Source: an uncultured Oscillibacter sp. (GTDB lineage: Bacteria > Bacillota > Clostridia > Oscillospirales > Oscillospiraceae). Taken from it: a stretch of DNA of 64,000 nucleotides. Position 1 is the stretch's first letter, and every line of letters starts with the position of its first letter. The notes under the pieces are model-generated. The model ran no database searches. It was not told the origin of the DNA and worked only from the letters and a program-made list of their open reading frames with translations. The position numbers were made by a program, and so were the translations under genes. This document shows, piece after piece, positions 48,917-56,931 of the stretch. Location: the NCBI GenBank assembly GCA_910584075.1, contig CAJTZI010000001.1:1-64000 (forward strand), read 5' to 3'.

Positions 48917-49103
48917 TGAAACACCCTTCTCCGCGCCCTGCAGCAGTCCGCAAACCTGCAGCCTGTCCTCCCTGATCTCTCCCGCCGTCCTCACGCCCGC
49001 GCATTCCCTGGACCTCGGAACAAATCCGGTACCGGTCAAAAATTCATTGCCATTATGCACAATAAGTAATCGATTACTTTAGCCATTTCGTACAAAACCC
49101 TCG
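48917..49103. other. Intergenic region without a recognised gene
   Basis: With the promoter and leader to 49245 this gap is about 330 bp. I see no gene. The segment holds TAATCGATTA at 49067-49076, a perfect 10-bp palindrome, shortly upstream of the promoter at 49104-49132. Confidence 0.4.
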
Positions 49104-49132
49104 TTGACACCGCCCCCCTCACCTGCTAGAAT
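49104..49132 (+). promoter_or_regulatory. Promoter of the HPr-like gene
   Basis: A perfect TTGACA (49104-49109) is 17 bases from TAGAAT (49127-49132). The leader of about 107 bases contains a GC-rich inverted repeat around 49145-49170. Confidence 0.7.
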
Positions 49133-49245
49133 ATGGTCAATCTCCAAGGGGAGACCGGGCCGGGCCCGGGGAACAGGTGACGGCCGCACCCCGCCGTCCT
49201 CCCGGCAAGGCCCAACCGAGCGGATTCAAAAAGGAGGAACATCCG

Positions 49246-49467
49246 ATGGTTAAGAAACTTGATATAAAAGACCGTGACCAGGTCGAGAAGATCAACGAGC
49301 TGGCCACCCAGACTCCCTACGAGGTGTGGCTGAGCACCGACACGCTGATGCTGGACGCCCGCTCCCTGCTGGGACTGTACGCCCTGATCGGCAAACGGGT
49401 CAACGTGGTGACGGAGGACAGCGTCGACCCCAGAAGCCTGGACCGGCTGGTGGACAAAATGTCCTGA
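49246..49467 (+). CDS. HPr-like protein lacking the phosphorylatable histidine
   Basis: The 73-residue protein follows the HPr fold in its second half: LDARSLLGLYALIGKRVNVV corresponds to the HPr segment around Ser46 (NAKSIMGVMSLG in typical HPr), then a final helix LDRLVDKM. The first half (VEKINELATQTPYEVWLSTD) has no His where HPr carries the active-site His15. It therefore cannot act as a PTS phosphocarrier and may be a Crh-like regulator or an unrelated adaptor. AAGGAGG is six bases before the ATG. Confidence 0.75.
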   Translation: MVKKLDIKDRDQVEKINELATQTPYEVWLSTDTLMLDARSLLGLYALIGKRVNVVTEDSVDPRSLDRLVDKMS

Positions 49468-49479
49468 GCCTCCGGCCGA

Positions 49480-49527
49480 AAAAAGCCCCGGCGTTCCGCG
49501 CTGCCACGCGGAACGCCGGGGCTTTTT
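49480..49527. terminator. Bidirectional terminator, HPr-like / S41 peptidase genes
   Basis: A perfect 21-bp stem (49480-49500 with 49507-49527) encloses CTGCCA, with A-runs on the left and T-runs on the right. Confidence 0.9.
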
Positions 49528-49533
49528 CGGGCT

Positions 49534-51252
49534 TTAGTGGAGCGCGGAGAGCGCCTCTGTCATCTCCATGCCCTGGGCCCGGGTGGGGGCCTTGGTGAAA
49601 TCCGCCTGGGCCGGCAGAAGGCCCAGATCCCAGGCCCGGGTCACGGCGGCCAGATGTCCGCCCTCCGCCAGGGCGGCGGGCAGCGGACCCCGGCGGCCTG
49701 CCGCCGGGTCGGGAGCCCTGTCCTCTCCCGCGGCCCTGGTGAGGAATACCGCCGCCTCCTGCCAGGTGAGAGAACGGGAAGCGGAGAAGGCGCCGTCCGC
49801 CGCGCCTCTGGCAATGCCGGCTTCCTTGGCCCAGGTCAGGGCGGGCAGAAACCACTCGATGCCGAAGCTGTCGGCAAATGGAAGGCTCTCCGCTGCCGCC
49901 GCAGAACCGCCCACGGCCTCATACAGCTGCCCGACAAAGCGGCCCCGGGTCAGGGGCGCGCCAGGGTATGCCTTCTGTTCCAGCCGTTTCGGGTGGGCCA
50001 GCAGCCACTCCACGGCTGTGTCCTTTCCCGCCAGGGTATCCGCCAGGGTCTGGGGAATGGACACGTCCGGCTCCAGGGCTTCCACGCCCCGGCCCGCTCC
50101 GGCGTCCAGCAGGGTGTTCAGGTCAATATACTTGCTGGAGAGCTGGCCCCGGACGCCGGAGTTCGGCAGGGAGAAGCCCTGCACCGCCCCAAAGTGGCAG
50201 ACACTGCCTCCGGCACTCTCCCCTGCCAGCACGCCGCCCATCTCCTGGATCTCCACGGCGTTGATGAGGGCGGAGGAAAAGGTGGCCTCCCCGATGAGAC
50301 CCACCAGCTCGGTTCCGGCATCCATCTCCTCCCGCAGCACCTCCAGCAGGGGCCAGATGACGCCGTCGGAGCCGCCGCCGTTGTTCCGCAGGTCCAGCAG
50401 AACCCGGCCGTAGCTGCCGGCGTCCAGGTCCGCCCGGACCAGGGCGGCAAAGTCCTCCATGGACAGGTCCTCCGCTTCCCGGCAGGTATTGTATTGGATG
50501 TAGTAGGTTTTGGGATTCAGGGGCTTGGCAAAATAATAGGCGTCCGCCGCCGCGGTGGCGGGGGATTGGGTGATCCGGTCCGCCAGACGCGCCGTCTCCG
50601 TCTGGTTCATGTCCGCCGGCGCTATGGGCTCCAGGGTCAAAATCTTTCCGTTTTTCAGGGTCACGGCCAGAGGCGCTCCGGCTTCCACCAGCCCCAGGTA
50701 TTCATAGATGTCCGCCACATTGCACGACTGCCGGAACTGCCGCTGGAGGCGGACCGGGTTGTCGGAGGAGAACAGTGTGCCAAAGGCGCCGATCACCTCC
50801 GGAACGGGCTTCCCCGCCAGTTTCGTGACCTCCTGGCAGAGGAGTTTTTCATCCTTTGAGGGAACCGCGGAGAGATACCAGCTCTCACCCCGCCGGACCA
50901 CGGCAAAGGGATAGATCCGGAAGTCCGCCGCGCTGCCCACGGAGATCATGGTGTGGGAGTCTCCCGTCAGAGCCGTCAGGCGCATGAGGTCCAGCAGGAA
51001 GTTCGTGCCGCTCTCCGTCTCCAGCCGGGACTCGATCTCCTGTTTCAGCGCCAGAAACTCCGATTCCGGCGTGCTGGCGAAGGCGTTGGGGTGGTTTTCC
51101 ACCAGCACGGTCTGGTAGAGAAACTCCAGGTCTTCCCGGCGGCACTCCGCCTCTGTTTTCTCCGGCTCCGCCGCCAGCACAGCGGTGCACAGCAGGACCG
51201 CTGCCAGCAATGATGCGGCTCCCTGCCGCAGGAGGTGTTTTGCAGGTCTCAT
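49534..51252 (-). CDS. Secreted S41-like peptidase with C-terminal SLH-type repeats
   Basis: The 572-residue protein has a Sec signal peptide (cleavage near residue 27, VLAAEPEK). The S41 core includes RVLLDLRNNGGGSDGVIWPL and LIGEATFSSALINAVEIQEM, with the catalytic Ser in TFSSA, then GGVLAGESAGGS. No PDZ domain is evident between signal and core. The last 140 residues resemble S-layer homology repeats (TRGRFVGQLYEAVGG, FADSFGIEWFLPALTWAKEA, LTWQEAAVFLTRAAG), which would attach it to the cell wall. GGGA precedes the ATG, and a palindrome CTTGT-AAT-ACAAG (51268-51280) lies over the likely -10. Confidence 0.85.
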   Translation of the reverse strand: MRPAKHLLRQGAASLLAAVLLCTAVLAAEPEKTEAECRREDLEFLYQTVLVENHPNAFASTPESEFLALKQEIESRLETESGTNFLLDLMRLTALTGDSHTMISVGSAADFRIYPFAVVRRGESWYLSAVPSKDEKLLCQEVTKLAGKPVPEVIGAFGTLFSSDNPVRLQRQFRQSCNVADIYEYLGLVEAGAPLAVTLKNGKILTLEPIAPADMNQTETARLADRITQSPATAAADAYYFAKPLNPKTYYIQYNTCREAEDLSMEDFAALVRADLDAGSYGRVLLDLRNNGGGSDGVIWPLLEVLREEMDAGTELVGLIGEATFSSALINAVEIQEMGGVLAGESAGGSVCHFGAVQGFSLPNSGVRGQLSSKYIDLNTLLDAGAGRGVEALEPDVSIPQTLADTLAGKDTAVEWLLAHPKRLEQKAYPGAPLTRGRFVGQLYEAVGGSAAAAESLPFADSFGIEWFLPALTWAKEAGIARGAADGAFSASRSLTWQEAAVFLTRAAGEDRAPDPAAGRRGPLPAALAEGGHLAAVTRAWDLGLLPAQADFTKAPTRAQGMEMTEALSALH

Positions 51253-51374
51253 GATGTTCCCTCTTTTCTTGTATTACAAGATTAGTACAACCATACAATA
51301 GCGCAAGTAAACGCTGTTGTCAAGAGATATAACGGAACAAGAGGAAAATTTTCTTCAAGAAGTTTGGCCGAAAA

Positions 51375-51406
51375 TAAAAAACGGGCCGCCCTGCCGGGCG
51401 GCCCGT
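51375..51406 (-). terminator. Terminator of the DUF4340-RR-HK operon
   Basis: ACGGGCCGCCC (51381-51391) pairs with GGGCGGCCCGT (51396-51406); on the minus strand TTTTTATTTT follows. It ends the operon finishing at 51426. Confidence 0.85.
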
Positions 51407-51425
51407 TTTCTCCGGAAAACTGCTT

Positions 51426-52637
51426 TTACCGTTTCAGGGGCATGGTGAACACAAACCGGGTCATGCCTCCGCCGCTCTCGGCCCGCAGGGCGCCCTTATG
51501 CTCCCGGGCGATGGCGCCGGCGATGCTGAGCCCCAGTCCGAAGCCGCTCTGCTCACCCCGGGAGGCGTCCGCCCGGTAGAACCGCTCGAAAAGGCGCGGC
51601 AGGTGCTCCGCCGGGATTTCCCCGGGGTTGGACACGGTCAGCGCCGCCTGCCGGTCCCGCCGTTCCAGAGCCAGGGACACCGCGCCGCCGGGAGCGCCGT
51701 ATTTGATGGCGTTGTCCAGCAGAATGGAGACCAGCCGCCGCAGCTTCTCCCCGTCCCCCAGCACGCAAACCTCCTCCGCCAGCCGGTACTCCAGGGCTTT
51801 TTCCGCCTCAAAGGCCACCGGCTCGAAGGCCAGGACGCAGTCCTCCGCCGCCTCAGAGAGGGATACGTCCCCCAGAACGGCGCTGGCGGTCATGCTGTCC
51901 GCCCGGGCCAGGGTCAGCATCTCCTCCACCAGCTGCTTCATCCGCCGGGCCTCGGAGCGGATGTTGTCCGCCCAGCGGGCGGGACGGTCCTCCAGGGGGG
52001 CGGACTCCAGCATCTCCGCGTTGGAGAGGATGACGGTCAGAGGCGTCTTCAGCTCATGGGAGGCGTCGGAGAGAAACTGGCGCTGCTGGCGCCAGGCCCG
52101 TTCCACCGGGCGTGTGGCCCACCAGGACAGCAGCACCGCCGCGGCCAGCAGCAGAAGAAGGGCGATGCCGCCGATCAGGAGGTAGCTGCCCATCATCTCC
52201 CGGAGCATGGCCTGCTCCATGGACATATCCACAAAGGCCAGCTTCTCGTAGAGGCCGCTGCTCCTTCTCAGATAGCGCAGGTGATAGTCCGCAACCACGC
52301 CCTCCTGGCGGTTCTGACTCAGACAGTCGTTCAGGATGGCGGCCAGCTCCTCTGTGTTCTCTAGGTCAGTATAGGTGCCGCCGGTGACATAGGCGGCGGA
52401 GCCCCAGACGTTCACGGTGAAATAGGGCAGGTAGACCAGCCGGTCCCGGTCCAGGGAGATGGCAATCTCCCTGCGGCGGGGGTCGTCCTGCTGGATCACC
52501 CGGTAGAGGAGCTGGCGGCTCAGGTCCTGGATGTTGCGCTGCATGGCGAAGTACACGGAGAGAAGGACCACCGCCAGGATGGCGGTGACCAGAACCATAC
52601 AGATCGCCACAAATTTCAGCCGCAGCTTTCGGATCAC
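51426..52637 (-). CDS. Two-span sensor histidine kinase
   Basis: The 403-residue kinase has TM1 at about 8-30 (FVAICMVLVTAILAVVLLSV), an extracellular sensor of about 120 residues, and TM2 at about 152-174 (SYLLIGGIALLLLLAAAVLL). It then has a HisKA domain with the phospho-acceptor in SDASHELKTPLTVILSNAE (about 197) and a HATPase domain with LLDNAIKYGAPG and GFGLGLSIAGAIA. Transcription is with the RR gene 172 bp upstream. The start is a GTG with GGGGAGG eight bases upstream. Signal unknown. Confidence 0.92.
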   Translation of the reverse strand: MIRKLRLKFVAICMVLVTAILAVVLLSVYFAMQRNIQDLSRQLLYRVIQQDDPRRREIAISLDRDRLVYLPYFTVNVWGSAAYVTGGTYTDLENTEELAAILNDCLSQNRQEGVVADYHLRYLRRSSGLYEKLAFVDMSMEQAMLREMMGSYLLIGGIALLLLLAAAVLLSWWATRPVERAWRQQRQFLSDASHELKTPLTVILSNAEMLESAPLEDRPARWADNIRSEARRMKQLVEEMLTLARADSMTASAVLGDVSLSEAAEDCVLAFEPVAFEAEKALEYRLAEEVCVLGDGEKLRRLVSILLDNAIKYGAPGGAVSLALERRDRQAALTVSNPGEIPAEHLPRLFERFYRADASRGEQSGFGLGLSIAGAIAREHKGALRAESGGGMTRFVFTMPLKR

Positions 52638-52809
52638 GGCGCCGGCCTCCCCTCACATGAAAAATTGCAAAAGGGCGGGATTGGAGCGAATTCCTTCCGG
52701 CCCGCCGGAAGTTTTCCGCAGCCATACCGACGCATGGCGGGAAACCCCCGGCGCGGTATGACGGGAAACCGCCTCCGGAACAGCGTTCAACGGTTTTGCA
52801 TACAGAATC

Positions 52810-53487
52810 TCAGTCTCCGCCCTCCAGACAGTAGCCCACCATGCGGATGGTCTTGATCTTCACCCGGGAGCGGAGATGGTTCAGCTTTTTCCGCAGGAAG
52901 GAGATGTAGACCTCCACATTGTTGTCCTCCGCGTCGGACTCGTAGCCCCAGATCTTTAGCAGCAGGCTCTCCTTGGTCAGGATCTGCCGCCGGTTCAGCA
53001 TCAGCAGCTCCATCATGTCAAACTCCTTGCGGCTGAGACGGACGGACCTGCCGTCGCAGACCAGCGAGAAGGAATTCTTCTCCAGCCGCAGGTCCCCGAA
53101 GGACAGGGCGTCTCCGCCCCGGAGCTCCGGCTGCCGCCGGGCCAGGGCCCGGACGCATGCCAGCAGCTCTTTGGGCTCAAAGGGCTTGGTGAGATAGTAG
53201 TCCGCGCCGCCGTCCAGCCCCGCCACCCGGTCCGAGAGCTCCGACCGGGCGGTGAGCATCAGCACCGGCACGGCGCTGCCGGACTCCCGCAGGCGGCGCA
53301 GCACCGTAAGTCCGTCCATCCGGGGCAGCATCACGTCCAGCAGCACCACGTCATGGATGCCGCTGAGGGCGTTGTCCAGTCCGGCCTCTCCGTCGTGGCA
53401 GACGTCAACGGCACAGCCGTCCATCTCCAGCAGGTCCCGGAGGGTGCCGGCCAGCCGGACCTCGTCTTCAACCACCAGTACGCGCAT
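52810..53487 (-). CDS. OmpR-family response regulator
   Basis: The receiver domain has VVEDEVRLA (acidic pair), Asp in VVLLDVMLPRMDG (about residue 51) and Lys in LTKPFEPKEL. The output domain (about 130-222) has LSRKEFDMMELLMLNRR and DAEDNNVEVYISFLRKKL. It regulates unknown targets, likely including its own operon. Its start follows the DUF4340 gene stop by 12 bp, so these three genes are one transcript. Confidence 0.93.
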   Translation of the reverse strand: MRVLVVEDEVRLAGTLRDLLEMDGCAVDVCHDGEAGLDNALSGIHDVVLLDVMLPRMDGLTVLRRLRESGSAVPVLMLTARSELSDRVAGLDGGADYYLTKPFEPKELLACVRALARRQPELRGGDALSFGDLRLEKNSFSLVCDGRSVRLSRKEFDMMELLMLNRRQILTKESLLLKIWGYESDAEDNNVEVYISFLRKKLNHLRSRVKIKTIRMVGYCLEGGD

Positions 53488-53499
53488 GGGGACGCCTCC

Positions 53500-54522
53500 T
53501 TACGTGATGTCCAGCCCGTTGGCGGCCACCCGCATCAGCGGGTCCAGGGCGGCGGTGGGCAGGGAGTAGATTGTGGTGCTGTCTCCCAGACGGGCATAGC
53601 GGCCGGAGCCGTCCAGCACCTGGGCGCCGATGGTCAGCGAGATGGTTTCCTCCGTGCCGGTGTCCGTGGTGTAGTTGACGGTGAGGGCGGCCGGGGGCGT
53701 GTCAAAGCCGCAGATGGTCAGGGCCTCGTCGGAGGGGTCGTAATCCACGCACCTGCTGAAAACCAGGGCCCGGATATCCTCCAGCAGAGCCCGGACGGTC
53801 TCGTTGGCGGTGACGTTCTCGCTGCCCTGGAGCCAGGTGACGGGGCCGCCGTCGCCGTCCCGTTTGGCGGTGGTCAGGACAGTGACCAGGGCGGGGGTGT
53901 CGTCCTCGTTCTCCGGCCCCCGAATCAGAATGGAGCGGATGGCGGACTCCTCCAGCAGCGGCAGGAGAGGCACGTCGCACATATCATAGATGGGCACACT
54001 CATCTGGGTAAACAGCGTGTCCGCGATGATATACACCGTGGACGGGTCGCTCTGCTCCATTACATAGCGGCTGGTGCCGTCAGTGGTGGTCTTGCCGAAG
54101 GACAGCGCCCGGACGGACCCGTCCGCCCCGGTGAGGGTCAGGGCGCCGGCGGGCTCGTCCAGACCGTAGGCGCTCAGGTCCTCCTCCGCGGCCAGGGTCT
54201 GCTGGGGCCGCCAGTTGATCAGCAGCGCCAGAATGGAGTTGATGGTCTCCTGCCGCAGGGGAAATTGGGGATCGTTTTCCCAGGCCCAGTCCCCGTCCTC
54301 CTCCGCGGTGAAGGACAGCGTGGTGCTGCCGTTGCTGTAAACCAGGGCGGAGTAGCCCTCCACGGTCATGAAGGCCGCCGCCGCGGACTCGTTGTCCTCC
54401 GGCGTCTCCTCGCGGTTTTCCCGGTACCGAATGCCCAGGACGATCAGCACCGCCGCCAGCAGGGCCAGCAAAACGGCGGTCAGGATCGTAACGGTCCGCC
54501 TCTGTCTCCAATCCATTTCCAT
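53500..54522 (-). CDS. DUF4340 domain protein, membrane-anchored
   Basis: The 340-residue protein has one N-terminal span (about 9-30, TVTILTAVLLALLAAVLIVLG, read in parts) followed by a large external region with the DUF4340 pattern: YSNGSTTLSFTAEEDGDWAW, INSILALLINWRPQQTLAAE, LSAYGLDEPAGALTLTGADG, read in pieces. DUF4340 proteins normally accompany GldG-type ABC-2 gliding/auxiliary exporters, but no such genes are present here. Instead it heads a two-component operon and may be the external sensor or target of that system. AGGAGG lies 12 bases before the ATG. Confidence 0.82.
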   Translation of the reverse strand: MEMDWRQRRTVTILTAVLLALLAAVLIVLGIRYRENREETPEDNESAAAAFMTVEGYSALVYSNGSTTLSFTAEEDGDWAWENDPQFPLRQETINSILALLINWRPQQTLAAEEDLSAYGLDEPAGALTLTGADGSVRALSFGKTTTDGTSRYVMEQSDPSTVYIIADTLFTQMSVPIYDMCDVPLLPLLEESAIRSILIRGPENEDDTPALVTVLTTAKRDGDGGPVTWLQGSENVTANETVRALLEDIRALVFSRCVDYDPSDEALTICGFDTPPAALTVNYTTDTGTEETISLTIGAQVLDGSGRYARLGDSTTIYSLPTAALDPLMRVAANGLDIT

Positions 54523-54768
54523 ATAGCAGAGATTCCTCCTGTTATTCTTCGCGGGATGTCCGGCGGTTATGCCGCCGGCGCAGAGCGCCGCGGGTTCTTG
54601 TTTGTTCAGGCCAGTATATTGATTATATCATATTGCGCTCCCTCCAACAAGACAATTTGCGAAGCTGGAAGGATGTGATGCCGCTTGATTGCTGAAACCT
54701 GTCTTTACAGGCTCTTGAAAAGCAGGGCCTCCGTGGTACAAATTTACATATTTTTGAACGATTGTGAA

Positions 54769-54797
54769 TTGAATCTTGTGGAAATTCATGGTACAAT
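54769..54797 (+). promoter_or_regulatory. Promoter of the ROK-family gene
   Basis: TTGAAT (54769-54774) is 17 bases from TACAAT (54792-54797), 50 bases before the start codon. The rest of the 54523-54847 gap is AT-rich with no gene; it must also hold the DUF4340 promoter. Confidence 0.7.
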
Positions 54798-54847
54798 AAT
54801 GTCCAACTTGTCCCGCTTGTGAATTTGTTGGATGAAGGAGAAACGCT

Positions 54848-56227
54848 ATGAACCGATTTGGCATCAACGTGGAGCTGAAAAACACCCCTGTCCTGGACCC
54901 GGACTTTATGCCCCTGATGCGCTTCAACCGCGCTTTCCTGGCGGGGGCCAAAAAGCCGGTGGGCATCGCCGTGGAGCGGGCCGGCGGCCAGATGGCCTCC
55001 TGCCGCACGTTCATTCACGGCACCCCCGAGATGGCGGAGGCCGACCACTATTACATCGAGCGGATTGTGAAGACCATCCTCTGGATGAAGGGCGGCTTCA
55101 AGGTCTACGTCAGCGGCGACGAAGGGGTCTGCAAGTACCTCCAGTCCGTCTACTGCGCCGGAGGCCAGCAGGAGTTTGACTGGGACTACATGGCAAACGT
55201 CTTCGAGCACCCCTTCGAGGTGGTGCTGGTGGACGAGATCCCGGAGGCCAAGGACGCCCCCAAGTCCATGGGCGGCCACCTCAAGGGCTGCCGCATCGGC
55301 TTTGACGCCGGCGGGTCCGACCGGAAGGTGTCCGCCGTCATCGACGGCGAGACCGTATACTCCGAGGAGGTGGTCTGGTTCCCCAAGATCAACGCCGACC
55401 CGGACTACCACTACGACGGCATCGTGGCCGCCCTGAAATCCGCCGCGGAGCACATGCCCCGTGTGGACGCCGTGGGCGTCTCCTCCGCCGGCGTGTTCAT
55501 CGACAACCGCACCATGAACGCCTCTCTCTTTTTGAAGGTTCCCAAGGATCTCTATGACAAGAAGGTGAAGGACATCTACATCCGGGCCATCACCGACACC
55601 TTCGGCGACGTGCCCTACTCCGTCATCAACGACGGCGACGTGTCCGCCCTGGCCGGGGCCATGAGCCTGGACGACTGCAGCGTGCTGGGCATCGCCATGG
55701 GCACCAGCGAGGCCGTGGGCTACGTGGACGAGGCGGGCCGGATCACCGGCTGGCTCAACGAGCTGGCCTTCGTCCCCGTGGACGCCCAGCCCGAGGCCAT
55801 GCGGGACGAGTGGAGCGGCGACATCGGCTGCGGCGTGAAGTACTTCTCCCAGGACGGCGTCATCAAGCTGGCTCCCCGGGCGGGAATCGAGCTGGATGAG
55901 AGCGCCTCCCCGGCCGAGAAGCTGAAGGCCGTTCAGGCGCTGATGGCGGAGGACGACCCCCGGGCCGCCAAGGTGTATGCCTCCATCGGCGTGTACCTGG
56001 GCCACACCCTGGCCTATTACTACGAGCTCTACGGCTGCCGCCATGTGCTGCTGCTGGGCCGGGTCATGAGCGGCAAGGGCGGCGACCTGATTCTGGACAC
56101 CGCCCAAAAGGTGCTGGCGGACGAGTACCCGGAGCTGACAGGGAAGATCGTCCCGGAGCTGCCGGACGAGAAGTTCCGCCGGGTGGGCCAGTCCATGGCC
56201 GCCGCCAGCCTGCCGGAGATCAAATAA
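54848..56227 (+). CDS. ROK-family sugar kinase-like protein
   Basis: The 459-residue protein has the ASKHA-fold motifs: phosphate-1 IGFDAGGSDRKVSAVIDGE (about residues 149-167), connect-1 GVSSAGVFIDN, phosphate-2 SVINDGDVSALAGAMSLDD and adenosine-side VLGIAMGTSEAVGYVD. The first 140 residues form an extra N-terminal domain. The zinc-binding CxCGxxGC of typical ROK enzymes is absent, so it belongs to a divergent branch. It probably phosphorylates a hexose or an amino sugar; the substrate cannot be read. GAAGGAGAAA precedes the ATG. It has its own promoter and ends at the terminator at 56252-56288. Confidence 0.82.
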   Translation: MNRFGINVELKNTPVLDPDFMPLMRFNRAFLAGAKKPVGIAVERAGGQMASCRTFIHGTPEMAEADHYYIERIVKTILWMKGGFKVYVSGDEGVCKYLQSVYCAGGQQEFDWDYMANVFEHPFEVVLVDEIPEAKDAPKSMGGHLKGCRIGFDAGGSDRKVSAVIDGETVYSEEVVWFPKINADPDYHYDGIVAALKSAAEHMPRVDAVGVSSAGVFIDNRTMNASLFLKVPKDLYDKKVKDIYIRAITDTFGDVPYSVINDGDVSALAGAMSLDDCSVLGIAMGTSEAVGYVDEAGRITGWLNELAFVPVDAQPEAMRDEWSGDIGCGVKYFSQDGVIKLAPRAGIELDESASPAEKLKAVQALMAEDDPRAAKVYASIGVYLGHTLAYYYELYGCRHVLLLGRVMSGKGGDLILDTAQKVLADEYPELTGKIVPELPDEKFRRVGQSMAAASLPEIK

Positions 56228-56251
56228 GTCCCGGGGACTGCCGCAGAATTG

Positions 56252-56288
56252 TGGAAAACGCTGATGGTCAATCCATCAGCGTTTTCCA
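56252..56288. terminator. Bidirectional terminator overlapping the end of the NUDIX gene
   Basis: TGGAAAACGCTGATGG (56252-56267) pairs perfectly with 56273-56288 around TCAAT, followed by GTTTTTA. The loop contains the stop codon of the NUDIX gene and the right arm encodes its last six residues. Confidence 0.85.
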
Positions 56289-56888
56289 GTTTTTATCGTG
56301 GTATGCAGCGAAACACATCTCAATCTGCTCCCGGGTGTTCTTCTCCTCCGCCAGGGGCGGAAGGTTCTCCAAGGCAAAGCAGCCGCTCTCCGTGGTCTCG
56401 ATGTTTGGGGTGAAATGCCCGCCTACCAAAGAGCACAGGACAAAGATTTTGCAGACCTTCCAGGCGTAGCGGGGCCGGTTGTGCTTCTCCCGGTCCTGCA
56501 CGGCGATGACGGTGTCCGCCGTCACCTCCAGGCCCGCCTCCTCCCGCACCTCCTTGACGGCGTTCTCCTTGACAGACACGTTCACGTCCACCCAGCCTCC
56601 GGGCAGGGACCATCTGCCGTCATTCTCCCGCACCAGCAGGATCTTTTCGTCCTGAAAGATGGCGGCCCGGGTATCCAGCTTGGGGGTCTGGTAGCCTGTC
56701 TCGCAGCAGAAGAGATCCCGGGTCTTTTCCAGGGGAATGTCCGCCTGACGGCTGACCATCTCGGCGGCAATCTCCCGGATGCGCTCATACCGCTCCCGTC
56801 CGTAGGGGTCCGTTCCATAGTGCAGGCCCGCCTGGGCCATGGCCTGGAGCTCTACCGCCCAGTCAAGCCAGGGATTTGTCCGGTCCAT
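56268..56888 (-). CDS. NUDIX hydrolase with N-terminal helical domain
   Basis: The 206-residue protein has an N-terminal helical domain (about 1-65, WLDWAVELQAMAQAGLHYG) of the NUDIX_N type and a NUDIX core. The NUDIX box is GGWVDVNVSVKENAVKEVRE with EAGLEV after it (about 97-122), containing the REUxEE catalytic metal ligands. Members with this architecture hydrolyse ADP-ribose or nucleotide sugars, so housekeeping of nucleotide diphosphates is likely. The 3' end is folded into the terminator shared with the convergent ROK gene. Confidence 0.9.
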   Translation of the reverse strand: MDRTNPWLDWAVELQAMAQAGLHYGTDPYGRERYERIREIAAEMVSRQADIPLEKTRDLFCCETGYQTPKLDTRAAIFQDEKILLVRENDGRWSLPGGWVDVNVSVKENAVKEVREEAGLEVTADTVIAVQDREKHNRPRYAWKVCKIFVLCSLVGGHFTPNIETTESGCFALENLPPLAEEKNTREQIEMCFAAYHDKNWKTLMD

Positions 56889-56931
56889 TGCGTCTCTCCT
56901 TTCATGCCCCGCGCCGGGGCTCTCGTCTGCG

